This document shows, one piece after another, positions 11,239 through 24,700 of a stretch of 64,000 bases of DNA (its first letter is position 1; each line of letters begins with the position of its first letter). Source of the DNA: Sipunculus nudus (taxonomy: Eukaryota; Annelida; Sipuncula; Golfingiida; Sipunculidae); assembly GCA_026874595.1 (NCBI GenBank), contig CM049307.1, positions 36,314,862 to 36,378,861 on the forward strand, in the 5' to 3' direction. The notes beneath the pieces are model-generated. The model was not told the DNA's origin, did not search any database, and saw only the letters and a list, made by a program, of their open reading frames with translations. The position numbers and the translations under genes were made by a program.

Positions 11239-11382
11239 TGTAACCGGACACCCAAAAGCGTTCCTACTGGCCTTGCTAGTGAAGCTTGTTTTATTGGCGA
11301 AGCGGTAGAACGTCTGACTTGTGTGTCACAGGTTATGGGTTCGAGCCCACATTCGGACTGGTTTCCATTTTCACCCGTTACA
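11239..11382 (+). repeat. TRIM LTR 3
   Basis: A 144-bp LTR starting TGTAACCGGAC and ending CCCGTTACA. Its B box has one change (GGTTCGAGCCC, 11338-11348) and its A box is intact (TGGCGAAGCGG). It resembles LTR 1 more than LTR 2. Confidence 0.75.
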
Positions 11383-11399
11383 TATAAACAAAAGTAAAA

Positions 11400-11727
11400 C
11401 AAATATTTGCTACCGAATGAATTTTATTTATGAAACGATAAGCAATGCTATACAAAGGGTGTGGTAAATTGTAACAGCCATAAAAAAAAACCTCACCGCT
11501 ACTTCTGCTGCACTGCTGTTGTTGCTATGACGACCTCCACTCTTGTCATAGTTACTGTGAATTCCTTTTGTTACACATGCAGATAATTGGATGCAGTTTG
11601 CAGACAACTCTGTAACCTCCAGTATCAAGTGCACTTATACACAATAAGACTAAGCAGTGCAGTTTATACACGGACAGGATTCAGGTCTCAGTAAGAGATA
11701 CATGAACACAATTATGACAGTATGATA

Positions 11728-11790
<63 letters not shown>

Positions 11791-12900
11791 CTTTTTAATT
11801 ATATACAGTATAGTATATCGTAATATACATATACATTAAAATCGTAAAATATAGTAAAATCTAAACAAAATATATTAATACAGTTAGATATTCGCTCTGA
11901 CTGATATCGGTATCAGTATACAAATAATTAATCCCCCCCCCCCTTCCGTTCTCTCGCACGGCCTGTATGATGTAGCCCTAGTAGTGTGTGCATGAAGGTG
12001 GGTGCGTGCTTGCGTCTGTGAGACACAGGCAGGACAAAGTGGTGATAAACTGTGATATGACCTGCAGAAAAGATGAAATGTAGAGAGAAAGGCAGACAAA
12101 CAATAAAGAATACAAGATTCAAGCCTTCAATAAAAATTTAAAGTTGACAAGAAGGGCAGGAAAGAAGGACTGAGGGGATCGATTGGCTTTGGTGACAGAA
12201 ATAGAGCCGTATTTTTCGGGGCTGTGATTAGTACCGAAAGTTGCCAAAAGGTGTCAGGCACGTAAAGACCTCGACGCCGTGTCGGCAAAGCGGCGTTATT
12301 GGAACCAGCAGGAAAAGTACAATTTCCATATCTTCTGTTACTGTCAGTCTGTCAGTAGCTGAAAGTGCGTAAAATATCATTTTCCATGACGACATATGGA
12401 GTAAAAATCTTAAGCAATATTAGCTCTTTCGTGTACAAAAATAGTGTTTTCATCATTTTAGCTTAGCGTGGTTATCGCATTGGCGATGTAATGATCTTGG
12501 GATTAATGGTGTAATGGGTAACCTATTTAACTATCTTGGGGATACGAATTTGAGGGTGATTTCAGTTATTTTACTGCTCGATCGATAAATCTTTACAAGA
12601 TCGTAAAAAAAACAGTAATCCAGAGCAAAAACCATATAGCAATTTCCTACACGTTTCCCTGTGGCTGCAAACTGTAAATCGTTAAACAAACACAAACTAC
12701 ACGAACCAGGGTTGGGGCCAGGTACATGTGACAGTACCTCGTTACAGCATTAACTTCAGGTGAGTTGGTCAGGTACAGGTACGGGTAAAGGCCTTCAAAG
12801 AGTACTACTTATGGTACAGGTGTACAGACACTTTTGAAAGTACCTGGGCACAGATACAGATGATTTTAGTTCAATTCACAGACATTTGCATTTATGATGA
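11400..12900. other. Intergenic with (TA)n tract
   Basis: No gene recognised. A (TA)n run spans about 11731-11788 and a poly-C run starts near 11934. A minus-strand open frame with a hydrophobic start (about 11928-12122) lacks partner exons and conserved features. Confidence 0.5.
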
Positions 12901-12904
12901 CTGA

Positions 12905-13135
12905 CTGAAAGTGTTGTCGGCGCTCGAGCCAGTCACAGGTCTCCAGAAAATCCGTCTCGCACTGGCTCCCTCAGCAACGATAATGTTTGACAGATTGAGT
13001 TGGATTTACAGTTACATATTTAAGGCGAAAGTAGAAGACTTAGATAGAGTTGAAAATCGTAGTGAGAGAGGTGGAGGAAGCCTAAGAACCCGGAGAGAAC
13101 CACCGACCTTGGAGGGGCCACTACAACCTATTTTC
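12905..13135 (-). repeat. SINE-like fragment
   Basis: On the minus strand this contains GGTTCTCTCCGGGTTCTTAG followed by GCTTCCTCC, close to the central domain of several tRNA-derived SINE families. A related stretch (TGGTTTTCTCCGGGTTTCC on the minus strand) is at about 40350-40390. The tRNA-derived head is not recognisable here. Confidence 0.35.
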
Positions 13136-13149
13136 ATGACAGCACCTAA

Positions 13150-15600
13150 TAATTATGCATAACTGCATACATTTTATCAAAATTAAAGTAATTTATACTA
13201 GAGCGGCATAATATATTATTAAAATGTATTGTCCCTATGTCTGCAGGAAAAACGTAAGACATGCCTTGCAAATAGATAGGATGGTCTAAAGTTAACAGTG
13301 AAAGACATACGAAGTTTTTATCCATATTAATACCGAAATAAAATTAAAAAAAACTTTAGTCAAACATATTCATTTATCGTAAATATTATGATTATGTCCA
13401 TATTATCATTAGAAGTAATAATAAACATGTTACTTGAAGTCATACTTTAGCCTTGACAACACGACTCAGTAGGCAATGATAATTTGGCTGGTAAGCCTAC
13501 TCTGACAGGCCAGTAGTCTGGTCGTGATGTCAAACAGCCGATATGGCGCTAGTCATACTTAGGAATGTTTGATATCATGAACGACTGAGATTGGTACTTG
13601 ATCAGAGGACATTTTTCTGTTCCATGAAGGTTTTACGGTTTTGGCTGATGTAGTGAGTTCTTTTTAATTGACAACAATCCTTCAGTGATAAAATATTATT
13701 TTTCTTTAATTATTCATTATTTCTTACACAACAGTTTTCTTCATGGGGCATGTGAGCAACCCTGTTGATAACCTTTGTTCATTAAAATAGGAAGTGGCAT
13801 ATTGGCTACTAGCTCATATCGCCCTCTGCCGACAGCTTTCAAAACTATTTCGCCTCGATGTCTGAAAATATGTTGACTGTTCAAGAACAGATCTGGATCT
13901 GTATTTGTGCTTAAACTTTTTTTATGTAAAAGCCATGTGATGAATAACCAGACACAGTGGTGCTATTTCCATATTTAACCTACCGTCAAACTTTCTCAAT
14001 AAAATGGTGTTATCATTGGTTTTAATAGAACCCAATCGGGCGGGAGGGGGGGGGACTTTTTTACGAATTTCATTAAAACAATGCAAGCAGGTTTGAAGCA
14101 AATTTACAACAAGATAAAAACTTTTTCACTTTTGCATCCCTTGGATTCGCCACTAGTTGTTTCGCAATAATTATTTAGTTTTGATTTTAACCCTTATATC
14201 CTGCATGAATTATATCATGTGTGCAATTAATGTCTGGTTCCACAATGATCTGGAAACAGGTAAATCATGCCACATTATCAGTCATTTTAGCATTTTGCTC
14301 ATATCAGAAAGACTGCAGTTCATTGATGTTAGAGAAACTTTTCAAAACTATTTCATAATTTTGTTATTATCTTGTATCTGTTTACAATTTGAAATGAGAT
14401 CCTTTTAATGGAAAAATGACATTCTATTAATTGCCAAAATGTGGGGAAATATAATATGGCATATTACCCATGGTCACAAAAGTGGAGGGGTTAGTTGTTG
14501 GGTAGAGATTGGGCTTGTCCCCTTATTCCAACTACATTGCGCCCATGTTATTGTCCGATGATTCGCCTTTACTGTTGAGAAGCGATCAAGGACATGTTAC
14601 ATTTGGTTACTAGAAGGCCCTGCAACTCCTACTCACATTCCATGTACAGTATCCACATCTGGGCACTTGCCTGAGAATTTTACCTTTCGAAAAAACATGC
14701 GCACTCACGGTCATTCGACTCGTTTTAGTTCAGGTGACCAAGAATTGTTACATGAAATCAGATACACATACCAGAGAAACCGAACATCACTTTTAAAGAT
14801 AGGAAAGCTTTGTTATATTTATCATTTGATATACTGCGAATACGAACTTCTTTGTCAATAAGTTGGACCCGAACACTTGGTTTAAGTCTTCGCTTACAGA
14901 TGTCGCTAAGGTCTATTGGGCAGAGGTTAAGTTTCCCCTATACTTATCTATCATTTTGTCTCTTTGTGTGATAGTTTTTTTCCTTCTAAATATAAGGCAC
15001 GTCAATTTGACATTGACGATTGGATTGGCGTTGGATGAACTTGAGGATCTCTTTAAGAATATGGCATGAAAAATGAAAGGGAAGGGTCAATTAATTTTAT
15101 TTGTTTCGAATCAAATTAGAATATAATGTCTTTCGTCTAAACGTACATCTTTCTCAAGGTACACTTACACCTTGTAGTTTTAACAGAGATACGGAGATAA
15201 GGACTATATAGGGAGTTACATTTGTAAGGTCAAATGAATACAAAAGCTTCTTTGGTGGAAGAAATTGGCTCTCTGAGTGTACTCGATAAAAGTCTACCGA
15301 ATCCCTCTTAAAACACTGTCCTCGAGCAATAAATTATGATAGATACGGAATTAGGCCACCTTCCACTTGTGAATGATATATAATCCATCTTATGTCTCCC
15401 ACTGACCATTAGTCATATATCATGGGTGTACTCGTAATGTCTTACTGTGCACAGTGCAGACGTTCAGGTACAGTTCCTTTTACATATATCTTCTCTAAGG
15501 AATTGATGTGCTCATTCATGTTTTTACTGGTCTCTCTCTCTCTCCCTTTGAGTTGTCTACAAGTAGGACTACCCAACAACAAAACAAAGTACATTCATCG
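13150..15600. other. Intergenic, no gene recognised
   Basis: AT-rich DNA. A 40-bp stretch at about 14865-14905 (GACCCGAACACTTGG onward) recurs with about seven differences at 39259-39298, suggesting a degraded dispersed repeat. The open frame over it has a hydrophobic segment but nothing else to support a gene. Confidence 0.45.
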
Positions 15601-15614
15601 ATTCCCAGTAGGAA

Positions 15615-15615
<1 letters not shown>

Positions 15616-15662
<47 letters not shown>
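15616..15662. repeat. (TA)n microsatellite
   Basis: Perfect TA run. Confidence 0.95.
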
Positions 15663-15664
<2 letters not shown>

Positions 15665-16037
15665 TAAGGATCTCTCAGAAATGGCATGTGTCCAACGGAA
15701 GCACGTGTAATCAATAGCAATAATAAGAACCGATCTAATAATTCTAAAATAAATGTATTAAAAATATAGTTATATATATTTAGTTATATAACAATAAAGA
15801 ATAATAGTTATAAAAAAGTAATCTATGTCTCTGTGTCTCATAGGGGACCAGGAAAGAGAGATTACCTTTGGTGGTAAACAAAAATGTAAGAAACCTGAGG
15901 GGCCTCTTCTTATCGCACTGATATGGGTGACGTGTTAGAAGTTGTGTGTACAACACATCATGTCGAGGCATGCATTTATAAGAAAGAGTGCAATAGTTGA
16001 CGTGTTATTAGTTATCAAAGAGGTGTTTAGGTGTGTG

Positions 16038-16113
16038 AGAGAGAGAGAGAGTGTGTGTGTGTGTGTGTGTGTGTGTTTGAGAGATAGAGAGAGAGACAGA
16101 GAGAGAGAGAGAG
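16038..16113. repeat. Compound (GA)n-(GT)n-(GA)n microsatellite
   Basis: A GA run, then about 13 GT units, then imperfect GA. It generates artificial open frames on both strands. Confidence 0.9.
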
Positions 16114-17319
16114 GGGCCATATCAGCGGTACACGAGCAATAGACAGGACATGCATGGAGTGTAAATGATATAATGTTTATATATATTGACTTATTGACTC
16201 CATTAAGATGAACAACAAGTGTTATCGATGGTCCCACTCACTCGGCAATAAAGTACACAGGGAAAGCATATCAAAGGTGGTTTTTTTTTTATCAGGGACA
16301 CGGTCGTATACGATTATAATCACCGGTGGAAGGCGTGTGTGACTAGGTCTGTAAACATACACAGGTAGGGAAGTTTTAGTGTTATATAATTTCTTTTCCA
16401 GTTGATTTTATTATTCTTAGAAATATTTCTTTAGTTTATGTAGTTACAATCAGAAAGGTCGACTTAGAAATATAAATACATTAACAATTTGTGATAAGTG
16501 GGCGTGTTGCATCATGTGCATAAGATCAATAATAAAAAATGGCGAGGACCAATTACAACCTATAGATAAGATACAAAACAAATAGAGCTCTGTTTTTCTT
16601 TTTCTATGTATTCCAGACATGCGGAACATAAACTTTGAGTCACCGAAATGTTCATTTGAGTGTTTAGACAATTATTATTTCTGTGGGACACAATATGTAT
16701 ATTTACACGTTATATAACGTATACTGCATATTATGTTACACTCAGGGCTGTCGATTGAATATGCGTTGACATATGACGTATATACAGACTGTATTACATA
16801 GAATGGAGAAAAGGATGTTGAATGTATTGCAACATCATTGCTTCATATAATCAGGATACATTTGGTTCCTTTATTTCCTTATGTGACAGATCCTTTTGTT
16901 TGCGTTATTTTTACAAACTGCATTCTGTATTTATCTAGATATATATAAATATAAGTATTCCTGAAGCCTATACAAGATAAGGAACATTCCTGGCTTAGGT
17001 AGGAAGGAAATGATAAAAAACTTAGAGTTTGAACAAATGGAGTTAAGAAAACAAGGAACACTTTGGTTGATGAATCTTTCACTGTATGTTGACAAAGTTA
17101 GGTTTGTAGATTGATATAACTAACAATCCAGGTTTAACCCAACTTTACACTTTACCTTCCTTGTCATTCAGACCTGTTTATATTTTAGCTTTAACTTTCC
17201 CAGCCCCTGGAGGGCATATAACCCAAACAGTTTTAATAAGAGTTAAATGGTTCCTCGTCCTACATTTGTCTGCGGCGCATGTCTAGCACCCACTCTCTCC
17301 ATGGTGATCGGAGCTCACC

Positions 17320-17813
17320 TTAAAGGGACCTATATTCACATACAAGGTATGTTGAATATACATGAGATATCTGTACAGTGCTTTCCTCTTAAAACAGTTC
17401 AATATATGCCAATATTTAGTTTTAACATCGCTTGCTTACTTCTATCCCTGAAAATAAGCCTGCAGCGGCCGCGATGGTGGCCATACCGCACAGTTTCATA
17501 AATCAAGATTTTACAAGCTTTGCATCGGTGTGTCTTCTGTGTATCTCTTTTCATGTTTCGATCCCTTATTTCGGAGTTGTCGCGCATTCGCTATAGATCG
17601 GACCTCTGGTCATCCGGGTCTGTTTACCAAAACAGACACACATGGACCGCGTTTACTCACGCAGAAAACATTAACAACATATAAAACAGGTGAATTGGAG
17701 AAAGGAGGTCTTTGTACAGGGATAATATTGCCAGGTAGCTTTTGTATCCAGCCAAAATGACTCAATAGCGTGAGATAATACTCATAATATTGCAAATGTT
17801 TATGTACTTTTAA
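17320..17813. mobile_element. MITE with TTAAAGGGACC ends, copy A
   Basis: It starts TTAAAGGGACCTA and ends GTACTTTTAA, the imperfect reverse complement. Inside are a TCGCGCATTCGC motif, a CGGACCTC motif and a CACACATGGACCG motif, all shared with the partial copy at 21040-21304. The end structure is shared with 58982-59447. The TTAA at each end resembles a piggyBac-type target, but that family assignment is a guess. Confidence 0.6.
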
Positions 17814-17905
17814 GGTGCTTGGCCGGGATTCTAAACGTCAGAACAGCCGCTCTATGAAAGGAACCCGTGCTCAAAACCTTATAGAGACTAAGCTTGTGTC
17901 CTTAC

Positions 17906-19428
17906 TAGGGCCCTGCGCGGGCTGAAAAATTGAACCCGCACCCGCCCCGCATCATGCCCTGTCAGCCCGCAGCCCGCCCCGCAATCAAAGAAATATATTC
18001 AGCCCGCCCCGCCCCGCAGTTACTATGATTTTTTAGCCCGAACCCGCCCCGAAAAATTTTCTTTCAGCCCGCACCCGCCCCGCATTTTTTAAGTTTCTGC
18101 CCTGCAGTCCAGCCCGCAAAATAATTAAAAATAGTTTTCGGATCCAAATGTTTACATATCAAGATATTTTACAGCACATATATAAGACACGCTTATTATT
18201 AATATATATGAAATATTTGTTGATTGGAATGAAAAATTTATTTGAATACGTTTTTGCAATAATTCAAACCATAATTCATGAAATATTTTTAAAGACATAT
18301 TTGATTGGTTAGATGGATTTAATTCATACATAATAATTTAACACACCTTAAATATGTTTTCATATTTTACAGGGGAAATAAACAAACCTTTGGTTTATTA
18401 TGTCTGTTTCTACTTATATATAAAAAAGTAAAAAAATTAGACTTCTTCAAAGTATTTGTACCCAAAGTGACCCTTTAGAATAGAATTGGCTCATCACAAG
18501 CCATGAAACTAACGAGTTGTGTTGCTGGTTAAAGTTTTTCAATCACAATCTGCTTATTATAGCTGAAACTGAGACTAATCAGGTCAAGGGGTAATCTGAC
18601 CGATGTGGCTTTAGGTTCAGGATGTTCAGTGAGATCTAGACATGGCCAGAGCCTTGTTTCTTATAGCAATCATCAACACATTATGCTGTGACCAAACAGG
18701 GATTTGACCAGCCAGTGGTTAATGTCATTTACAGTTAGACAGCACATGAAATAACAATTAGATAAGGAGTCCACCTTAGGCTTTGTGCAGTTCCAGGTCA
18801 ATTTAGTCACCTACAGAGCCCGCTGTAGCCACACACTGTCTATTACATGATCAAAAGTAATCAAGCCCTTGCTTCACTCCCAGCCATATTATGTAATATG
18901 TGAGACATGACACAAATACAGGGTTACAGTCCATATACAACATCAGGCCAGGTAACTTTAAACAAAGTAATGACCAGCTCCCATTCCAAAGACAATTGTT
19001 TAAAGTCTAGATTTCAGATTAAGGATGCATCATCTATTTTGTATAACAAATTGATGGAAAGACACATTTGCATAGTGTTGTTACACCTGTCAGTAAGTAT
19101 AAGGGGTTAACAGGAATAAATTAATTTTTTTTTCAAATTAACGACACCTGAAAACATTTTATAAAAAAATACCAATTTCTTCAAATTATATTTTTTTAAG
19201 TATAATTTTATGTTCATGTTTTACTGAACAGCCAGATCATCAACCCGCAGCCCGCCCCGCCCCGCAAAGACGTCATCTTCGGCCCATCCCGCCTCGCACT
19301 TTCTTATATGTAGCCCGCCCCGCTCCGTAAAGATTCCTATGCGGGTGCCCGCGGGGGACCGCGGGCTGTGGCCCCCCCCCCCCCCCCCCCCCGGGCTGCG
19401 GGTCAAAACCCGCCCGCGCAGTGCCCTA
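17906..19428. mobile_element. Non-autonomous hAT-like transposon, 1523 bp
   Basis: The ends are perfect-but-one inverted repeats: TAGGGCCCTGCGCGGGC at the left and, reverse-complemented, TAGGGCACTGCGCGGGC at the right. Flanking 8-bp sequences GTCCTTAC (17898-17905) and TTCCTTAC (19429-19436) match at seven positions, as expected for a hAT target duplication. Both subterminal regions are arrays of GCCCGCCCCGC-type repeats, and the ~1.1-kb centre is AT-rich with no transposase. The right end lies about 63 bp before the acceptor of the first recognised GAREM-like coding exon, so the element appears to sit in an intron or 5' region of that gene. A poly-C run near the right end (about 19373-19392) may be mis-sized. 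Confidence 0.8.
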
Positions 19429-19491
19429 TTCCTTACCGACCGCTATACAAATAATGTATGGTATACTCTTACGCGTTTCTCTTCTTCCCAG

Positions 19492-21734
19492 ATGGAACGA
19501 CAGAGGCTCTACGTCAGGGACAGGAACTTTGATCCTTACAAGGACGTCTCCTGGTCCAGGAAGGGGCTCCGTCTGGTGCAGTTCTACGAGGCCTACAAGG
19601 ACAAGCTTCCAGTGCTGGTGAAGGTGGAGGAAGGCTGTGGCGTGGCTGCCAGCATCAGTAATAGGGATGTATGTACGCGTTTTGTCAGATTTTCAAAATT
19701 GTGATGATTATAATGTATACATAGATGAGTGAATATTCATATATGGGTTTGCCTATGTAAGTATATGTATATGTATAAGTATATGTGTTTATATTTATGC
19801 AAAGTAGACACATAAATGATGAAGAAGTGTTTGAGTAAGTAAATGATAGAATAAATAAACGAATGATGGAAAGAAATATTTAACAAGTTGATAGTATTTC
19901 ACAAGTTGACGTTTTAACAATTATTTCCATTATCACTTTTTTAGTGGGCAATAAAGTTCCTATTAGTATGAGTTTCAGGTATGTATTATGTTGAGGTGAA
20001 CGACAGAAACGTGGTTAAAACTGAACGACAAAAACTTAGTAAAACCCTAATGCGATACAGAAGACGGCAACGTCCTAAATTGTTATTTAATGTTGAACGT
20101 ATGAACGGCTCAAACGTTTGGAGAGAAAACTTGATAGCGTCATTTTAATTCATTTTGGCGATGATGTTCTTTAAAATCCGATGTGAGGGAAGTGTTTTAT
20201 TACAGTGCACCTCTGATGTATGTCAGTTCGCGTCTTCACATTCATACATTGAGGGTTTGCCTTCATGTAAAGGTGCTGCAAAAAATAAAACTTTTGTATT
20301 TGACTTTTTAACTAGGTTTTTATGATTGGCGCATGCGCGGTGGACCAATGGATTGAGGCCAGTGACGTGAGAGGAACGCTAAAGAAAATTATGCTTCCGG
20401 TCAATGACCCCGCTGTTTATCAAATTGTCGGGCGGACAGCTGGGAAAGGTATGTGCTATACAAAAAGGTACTATACGACTCAGATGAAAATAGATGACAG
20501 TGCAATGACAACATGAGAACAAATCTATTTCTAGGGACCTAATTCCTTACAAATTATGTTGAATTGACGCGCAAAATAGCGTCTTCTCTTTGAAATAGAA
20601 ATGTACCTGCCAAATTTTGCCCTGAAACCGTTGGCTTTCTCCTGTACATGCATGAGTGTTAAAAAAGTGGATCGGGAGCGATCACTTGTGGTAACATAAA
20701 CACAGCGCGAACGCCACCTGCATTGTCCGTTTCCTTTTCAGGCTGGCTACCGGTGTTTCACAACCGTACACTTTTGGTTCGGGCCCCAACACCTGTCAAT
20801 CAGAAGAAGCCCTGACTGATTGTGCCCCATAAAATATTATGCATGTTCCCACTGTCGGAAACATCGCGGGTTGCGGTGGCTCAGGGACCCGTTAGAGGGG
20901 ATCACACTTTGCTGTGCGTATATGCAGCCGAGTCCCCTGGACCTATCGCACAAATCTGGGGAGATAAGTTCTACAATGAATTAACATTTAGCTTATGGAC
21001 CATAATGTCCATCCAGCGGAGGTGTATCAATGACATGAAGGACCATGTTTGGACTAGTTTTGACTACTCCTTGTTTAGGATCTGTCGCGCATTCGCAAAG
21101 TCGGACCTCCGGTCACGCGGCCTTGTTTGGGTAAACATACACACATGGACCGTGCTTACTCATACACAGAACCAAACAAGCTGAAAGGGATTATCTGAGA
21201 CCGTGTGCTAGGATGGTTTTGCTTAGAATCTTTTGTATCAAGCAAAACTTCACTGATAGTGTGAAAGATTAATCAATATATTGCTCCTGATTATGTCCCT
21301 TTAAGGTATTACATGGCCTATGCATCTTTTTGTATCATGCAGTAGTTAAGATAAATGTAGTGTTTTAAAAAGCAGTATATAATCGCATGCATATCGTCTT
21401 TCTCTGCTACTTGCGGGTCTATAACAAACAGTTCACGGCAAATGTACAATCCAGACAAGGCCTGCGAAATCACTTTTTTTTAAAGAATCACTCTTTTTTT
21501 ATGATTTACGGAAAATACTCTTTTTAACGCTTTATTTTGCAGCACTCTTTCTTTTTACTCTCTTTTTCAGGGGGAGAATTGATTTACTATTTTCCTCATG
21601 CTAAAAAAGTCCAGTTATATCAAGAATGGAACACTTCGCATTTATTTGTGCGTGTACAAATGTGTCATAAAGTGTGGAAAATGCCCTTATTTTCATGCAG
21701 GAGGATGGGCAATTTATATTTCTGACTTTTCAAG

Positions 21735-21790
<56 letters not shown>

Positions 21791-24700
21791 CTAGATATTT
21801 ATACTATTTATTGTGCGGAGCACATATTTTAAACAGTTTATGATTAAAAAATGGGAAAATACCGCAGGTTTTACTTTTTTTTCTCTTTATTTCAAAGAAG
21901 GCTACTCTTTTTTACCAGAGCACTTACCCTTTTTTATGGACATTTATCTTAGGCAGGCCTGCAGACTTTCTTAAGGCGTTTACATCCTCCATGTTCCACC
22001 CTGGTCGCGATACACATAATCCAGCGGTAGATTTTATTCAATCTAAATTTCCTTCAGGTGACATCGTGCCCATCGCTAAGACTTCGGCAATGAAGAGCAA
22101 GCAATGGTGAATGCTGCATTTTGTTTGTAACTGCATCTCTCAACCATCGTTATTAGTATGATTTACTGGATTTGCATTAAAAGAACATCTGATAGCATTC
22201 AATCTTCACTTTTGATTTATAGGGATATTTTCCATGTATATCTGTGAAAACACGCCTCATTTTAAGGGACCGACAAACAAACGCCCAAGATGTGATATTA
22301 AACGGAAACGTTTATGAAATAGAACCTGGTGGGAATATATGTCAAACAGTGTGATACAGGAAGATTGATATTTCTAGGGCAGCTAGGATGGGAAACGTTA
22401 TTCAATAAATAAAACACCGATCTTGTTAATATATAAAACACTAGTCTGAATGCTTAACACATATTTTAATAACGATTATATTTCCTCGTTAGGTCAGTCC
22501 GTCGCGCTCGTGTCCTCATGTCGGTTAAATTCCTTCTCATTTACTAACGAAACATGGAGGAAAAAAGCAGGATATTTCTTAGTGTGCATCAGTAAAATGT
22601 TTATTTCTGTGTACCAAAAAGCGTCTACTATAAATAAATTTGAGCACTTGGGATAAACTATAAGCAGATAAACATTAAATTAAAGATTAGCTAAAAAAGT
22701 TACTTTTATATTAAATATCGAAACACGTTGCATGAGGGTTTTACCGAGGCCACGTATATAGATGCCTTTCATATGTAATTTATTTTTTCTCCTTCATTTT
22801 ACCACTTAAGATTGAAAGTAATAGGTGTTAAATAATGAAGAATGCATTTTGCACACATAAAAAGCCGTCACAGATATCTATAACCATGCACGGTAACATT
22901 GCTTCAACGGGCGGCCTTTGAACCAGGAAGAAACACACATACACACTTAAAAAGCGAGTAAAGGCCAATAGAGACATGTTTGGCACCGTTATATCACCGG
23001 CCGTATATCTTGTCTCGTGCTATTCACGGAGTCCACAATAAACAATAAGGTCACAATGCTTATCTATTGACTGCGTTTTTTTGAGTATGCGGCCTGATGT
23101 AGTGTTACGTGGCAAGATTAATTAACTCACCCACCGGCGCAATATAAGCTCATTGCAGTTAACTTAGTGCATAGTGGAGTACACATTTATGGGGCTAGAG
23201 ATGTAACCTAATAGCTTTACCATGGACAAAGATGCACATGGACCTTCTTCATGGGGTTTTTTGGGTACTGGTCATGAGCGACTGAGAAAATTAGAAATGG
23301 TGTCCAATAAAAAATTGGTGCTCAACATGGGGCAAACAGACCTTAAGTGAATGGTTTGGTAGATACCCGAGACTGTTGGCATAAAAATGCGTCAATGTTT
23401 CAGTTTGGCCACTCACAGAACAGTGCACAGTAAGGTTGGGTATCTCAAAGCTGCGACCAACCATGAGCAGTGTTCAACTTCGGGTTAGAAAATATATATC
23501 TAATTGTGGCACAAAAAAATGCATGGTACAAGAGATATATAACCTATCTGGTTAACCATAATTTCTTTGTAAAAAGGGAAAGGCTAATGAATGCCCTCAC
23601 TTCTTACAGGTCAATATGACCTTAAATGAACCGGGTAAAAGTATAAATGCGTAAATGACAGTAAATGTGCGCTTGGTCAGAAAACACATGAAAATTCATT
23701 ATGATCAGTATGGCCCAAAGTTAATGACGAAAATAGACAGACTGGCGAGAGATGCGAATCCGGGGGGGGGGGGGGGGGGGGGGGTGGACATTAAGACCCA
23801 TTTTTTTCGGATTTCCTTTTGGTTTCCTGGGATTTCTGGTTCGGACCCTCCCCATTCTAAATATTCTTTTAATATAACAGTGACCATCTGTAGGCAATAA
23901 TGATTACGGTTATAATAACTATTAATTTCTTCAAAAAGCGCAGACCTCCACCGACGCCATGGTCGCCCAAAATGTCTTCCATTCACTTTTAATTAATTGA
24001 CATTTATTGAAAATATCGATTTTGGTAATAAACAAAATTTGAAAAAAGGGAAATGTCTTATTTAATTGCTTCTTTAAACAAATTTCGAGTGAAAGTAAGA
24101 ACTTCTGAGATTTTATTTGGTAAAATACTCTTCAAATACACCCATTGGCGTTCGTTTATTTCAAGCTTTGACTGAGTGATGATAATCATTACTTATAATG
24201 GCCAAATGGTCATCATGCGGAGGTCTGAGACCTGCCCTATGCCCACTACCCCCAATAAAAAAAGTAAAAAAGGTTGCATACAGCGATTGATACGCAAATG
24301 AAACCCAAGGCACCTGGGGAAGGAGCATAACAAACAAGCAATAAGGCAATACAATATTATTGGCAAGTATGAATAAAGGTAATGGAAGAGTTCCGCTGAT
24401 ATAAAAATTTGGAAACATTCAATGAGGAAATATTCTTGCATGTATAAATATACCATATACAGTCTAGATACCATTTTTACTATGATTCTTGCATTTATCA
24501 AACATTATTATTTCCGCCATTTTATAGTTCCTTTGGACGTTTGAAAGCAACATTCTATGTAAATATACTGTGTAAAAGATCAATAATATGGCATGGGTAA
24601 GTTAAACATATATTTATTTTTCGTATGAAATGTTTGTATGAATCCTACTGGTTAATGTGTAAAGGAAAATGTTCGAGCTAGACCAGAGTAACTGGTCAAA

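Larger units (their letters stand above)
10702..11382 (+). mobile_element. Tandem TRIM (miniature LTR retroelement) array
   Basis: The array reads LTR-internal-LTR-internal-LTR. The three LTRs (10702-10845, 10970-11114, 11239-11382) are 144-145 bp, start TGTARCCGGAC (the first has a TG to TA change) and end CGTTACA, obeying the TG...CA rule. The two internal parts (10846-10969 and 11115-11238) are 124 bp each. Both begin, two bases after the LTR, with the primer binding site, and both end in a purine-rich GGAGAGGGGGTGAA polypurine tract just before the next LTR. Flanking TATA on both sides fits a 4-bp target duplication but is not decisive inside a TA run. No protein is encoded. A two-internal, three-LTR layout is the expected product of LTR-LTR recombination between copies. 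Confidence 0.85.

Noticed and set aside
10995-11402. A 135-residue minus-strand open frame
   Set aside because: It lies wholly within the TRIM array and repeats the same peptide in each unit. Codon pattern follows the repeat, not a gene.
14863-15069. Small membrane protein candidate
   Set aside because: It has one hydrophobic stretch but overlaps a sequence recurring at 39.26 kb as a repeat, with no start context or partner exon.
22060-22108. Possible extra GAREM-like exon (acceptor CCTTCAG, reading GDIVPIAKTS, donor GTGAAT)
   Set aside because: Its length breaks the reading frame into the exon at 25017, while joining 20448 directly to 25017 keeps the frame. It could be a rare alternative exon but is not supported.
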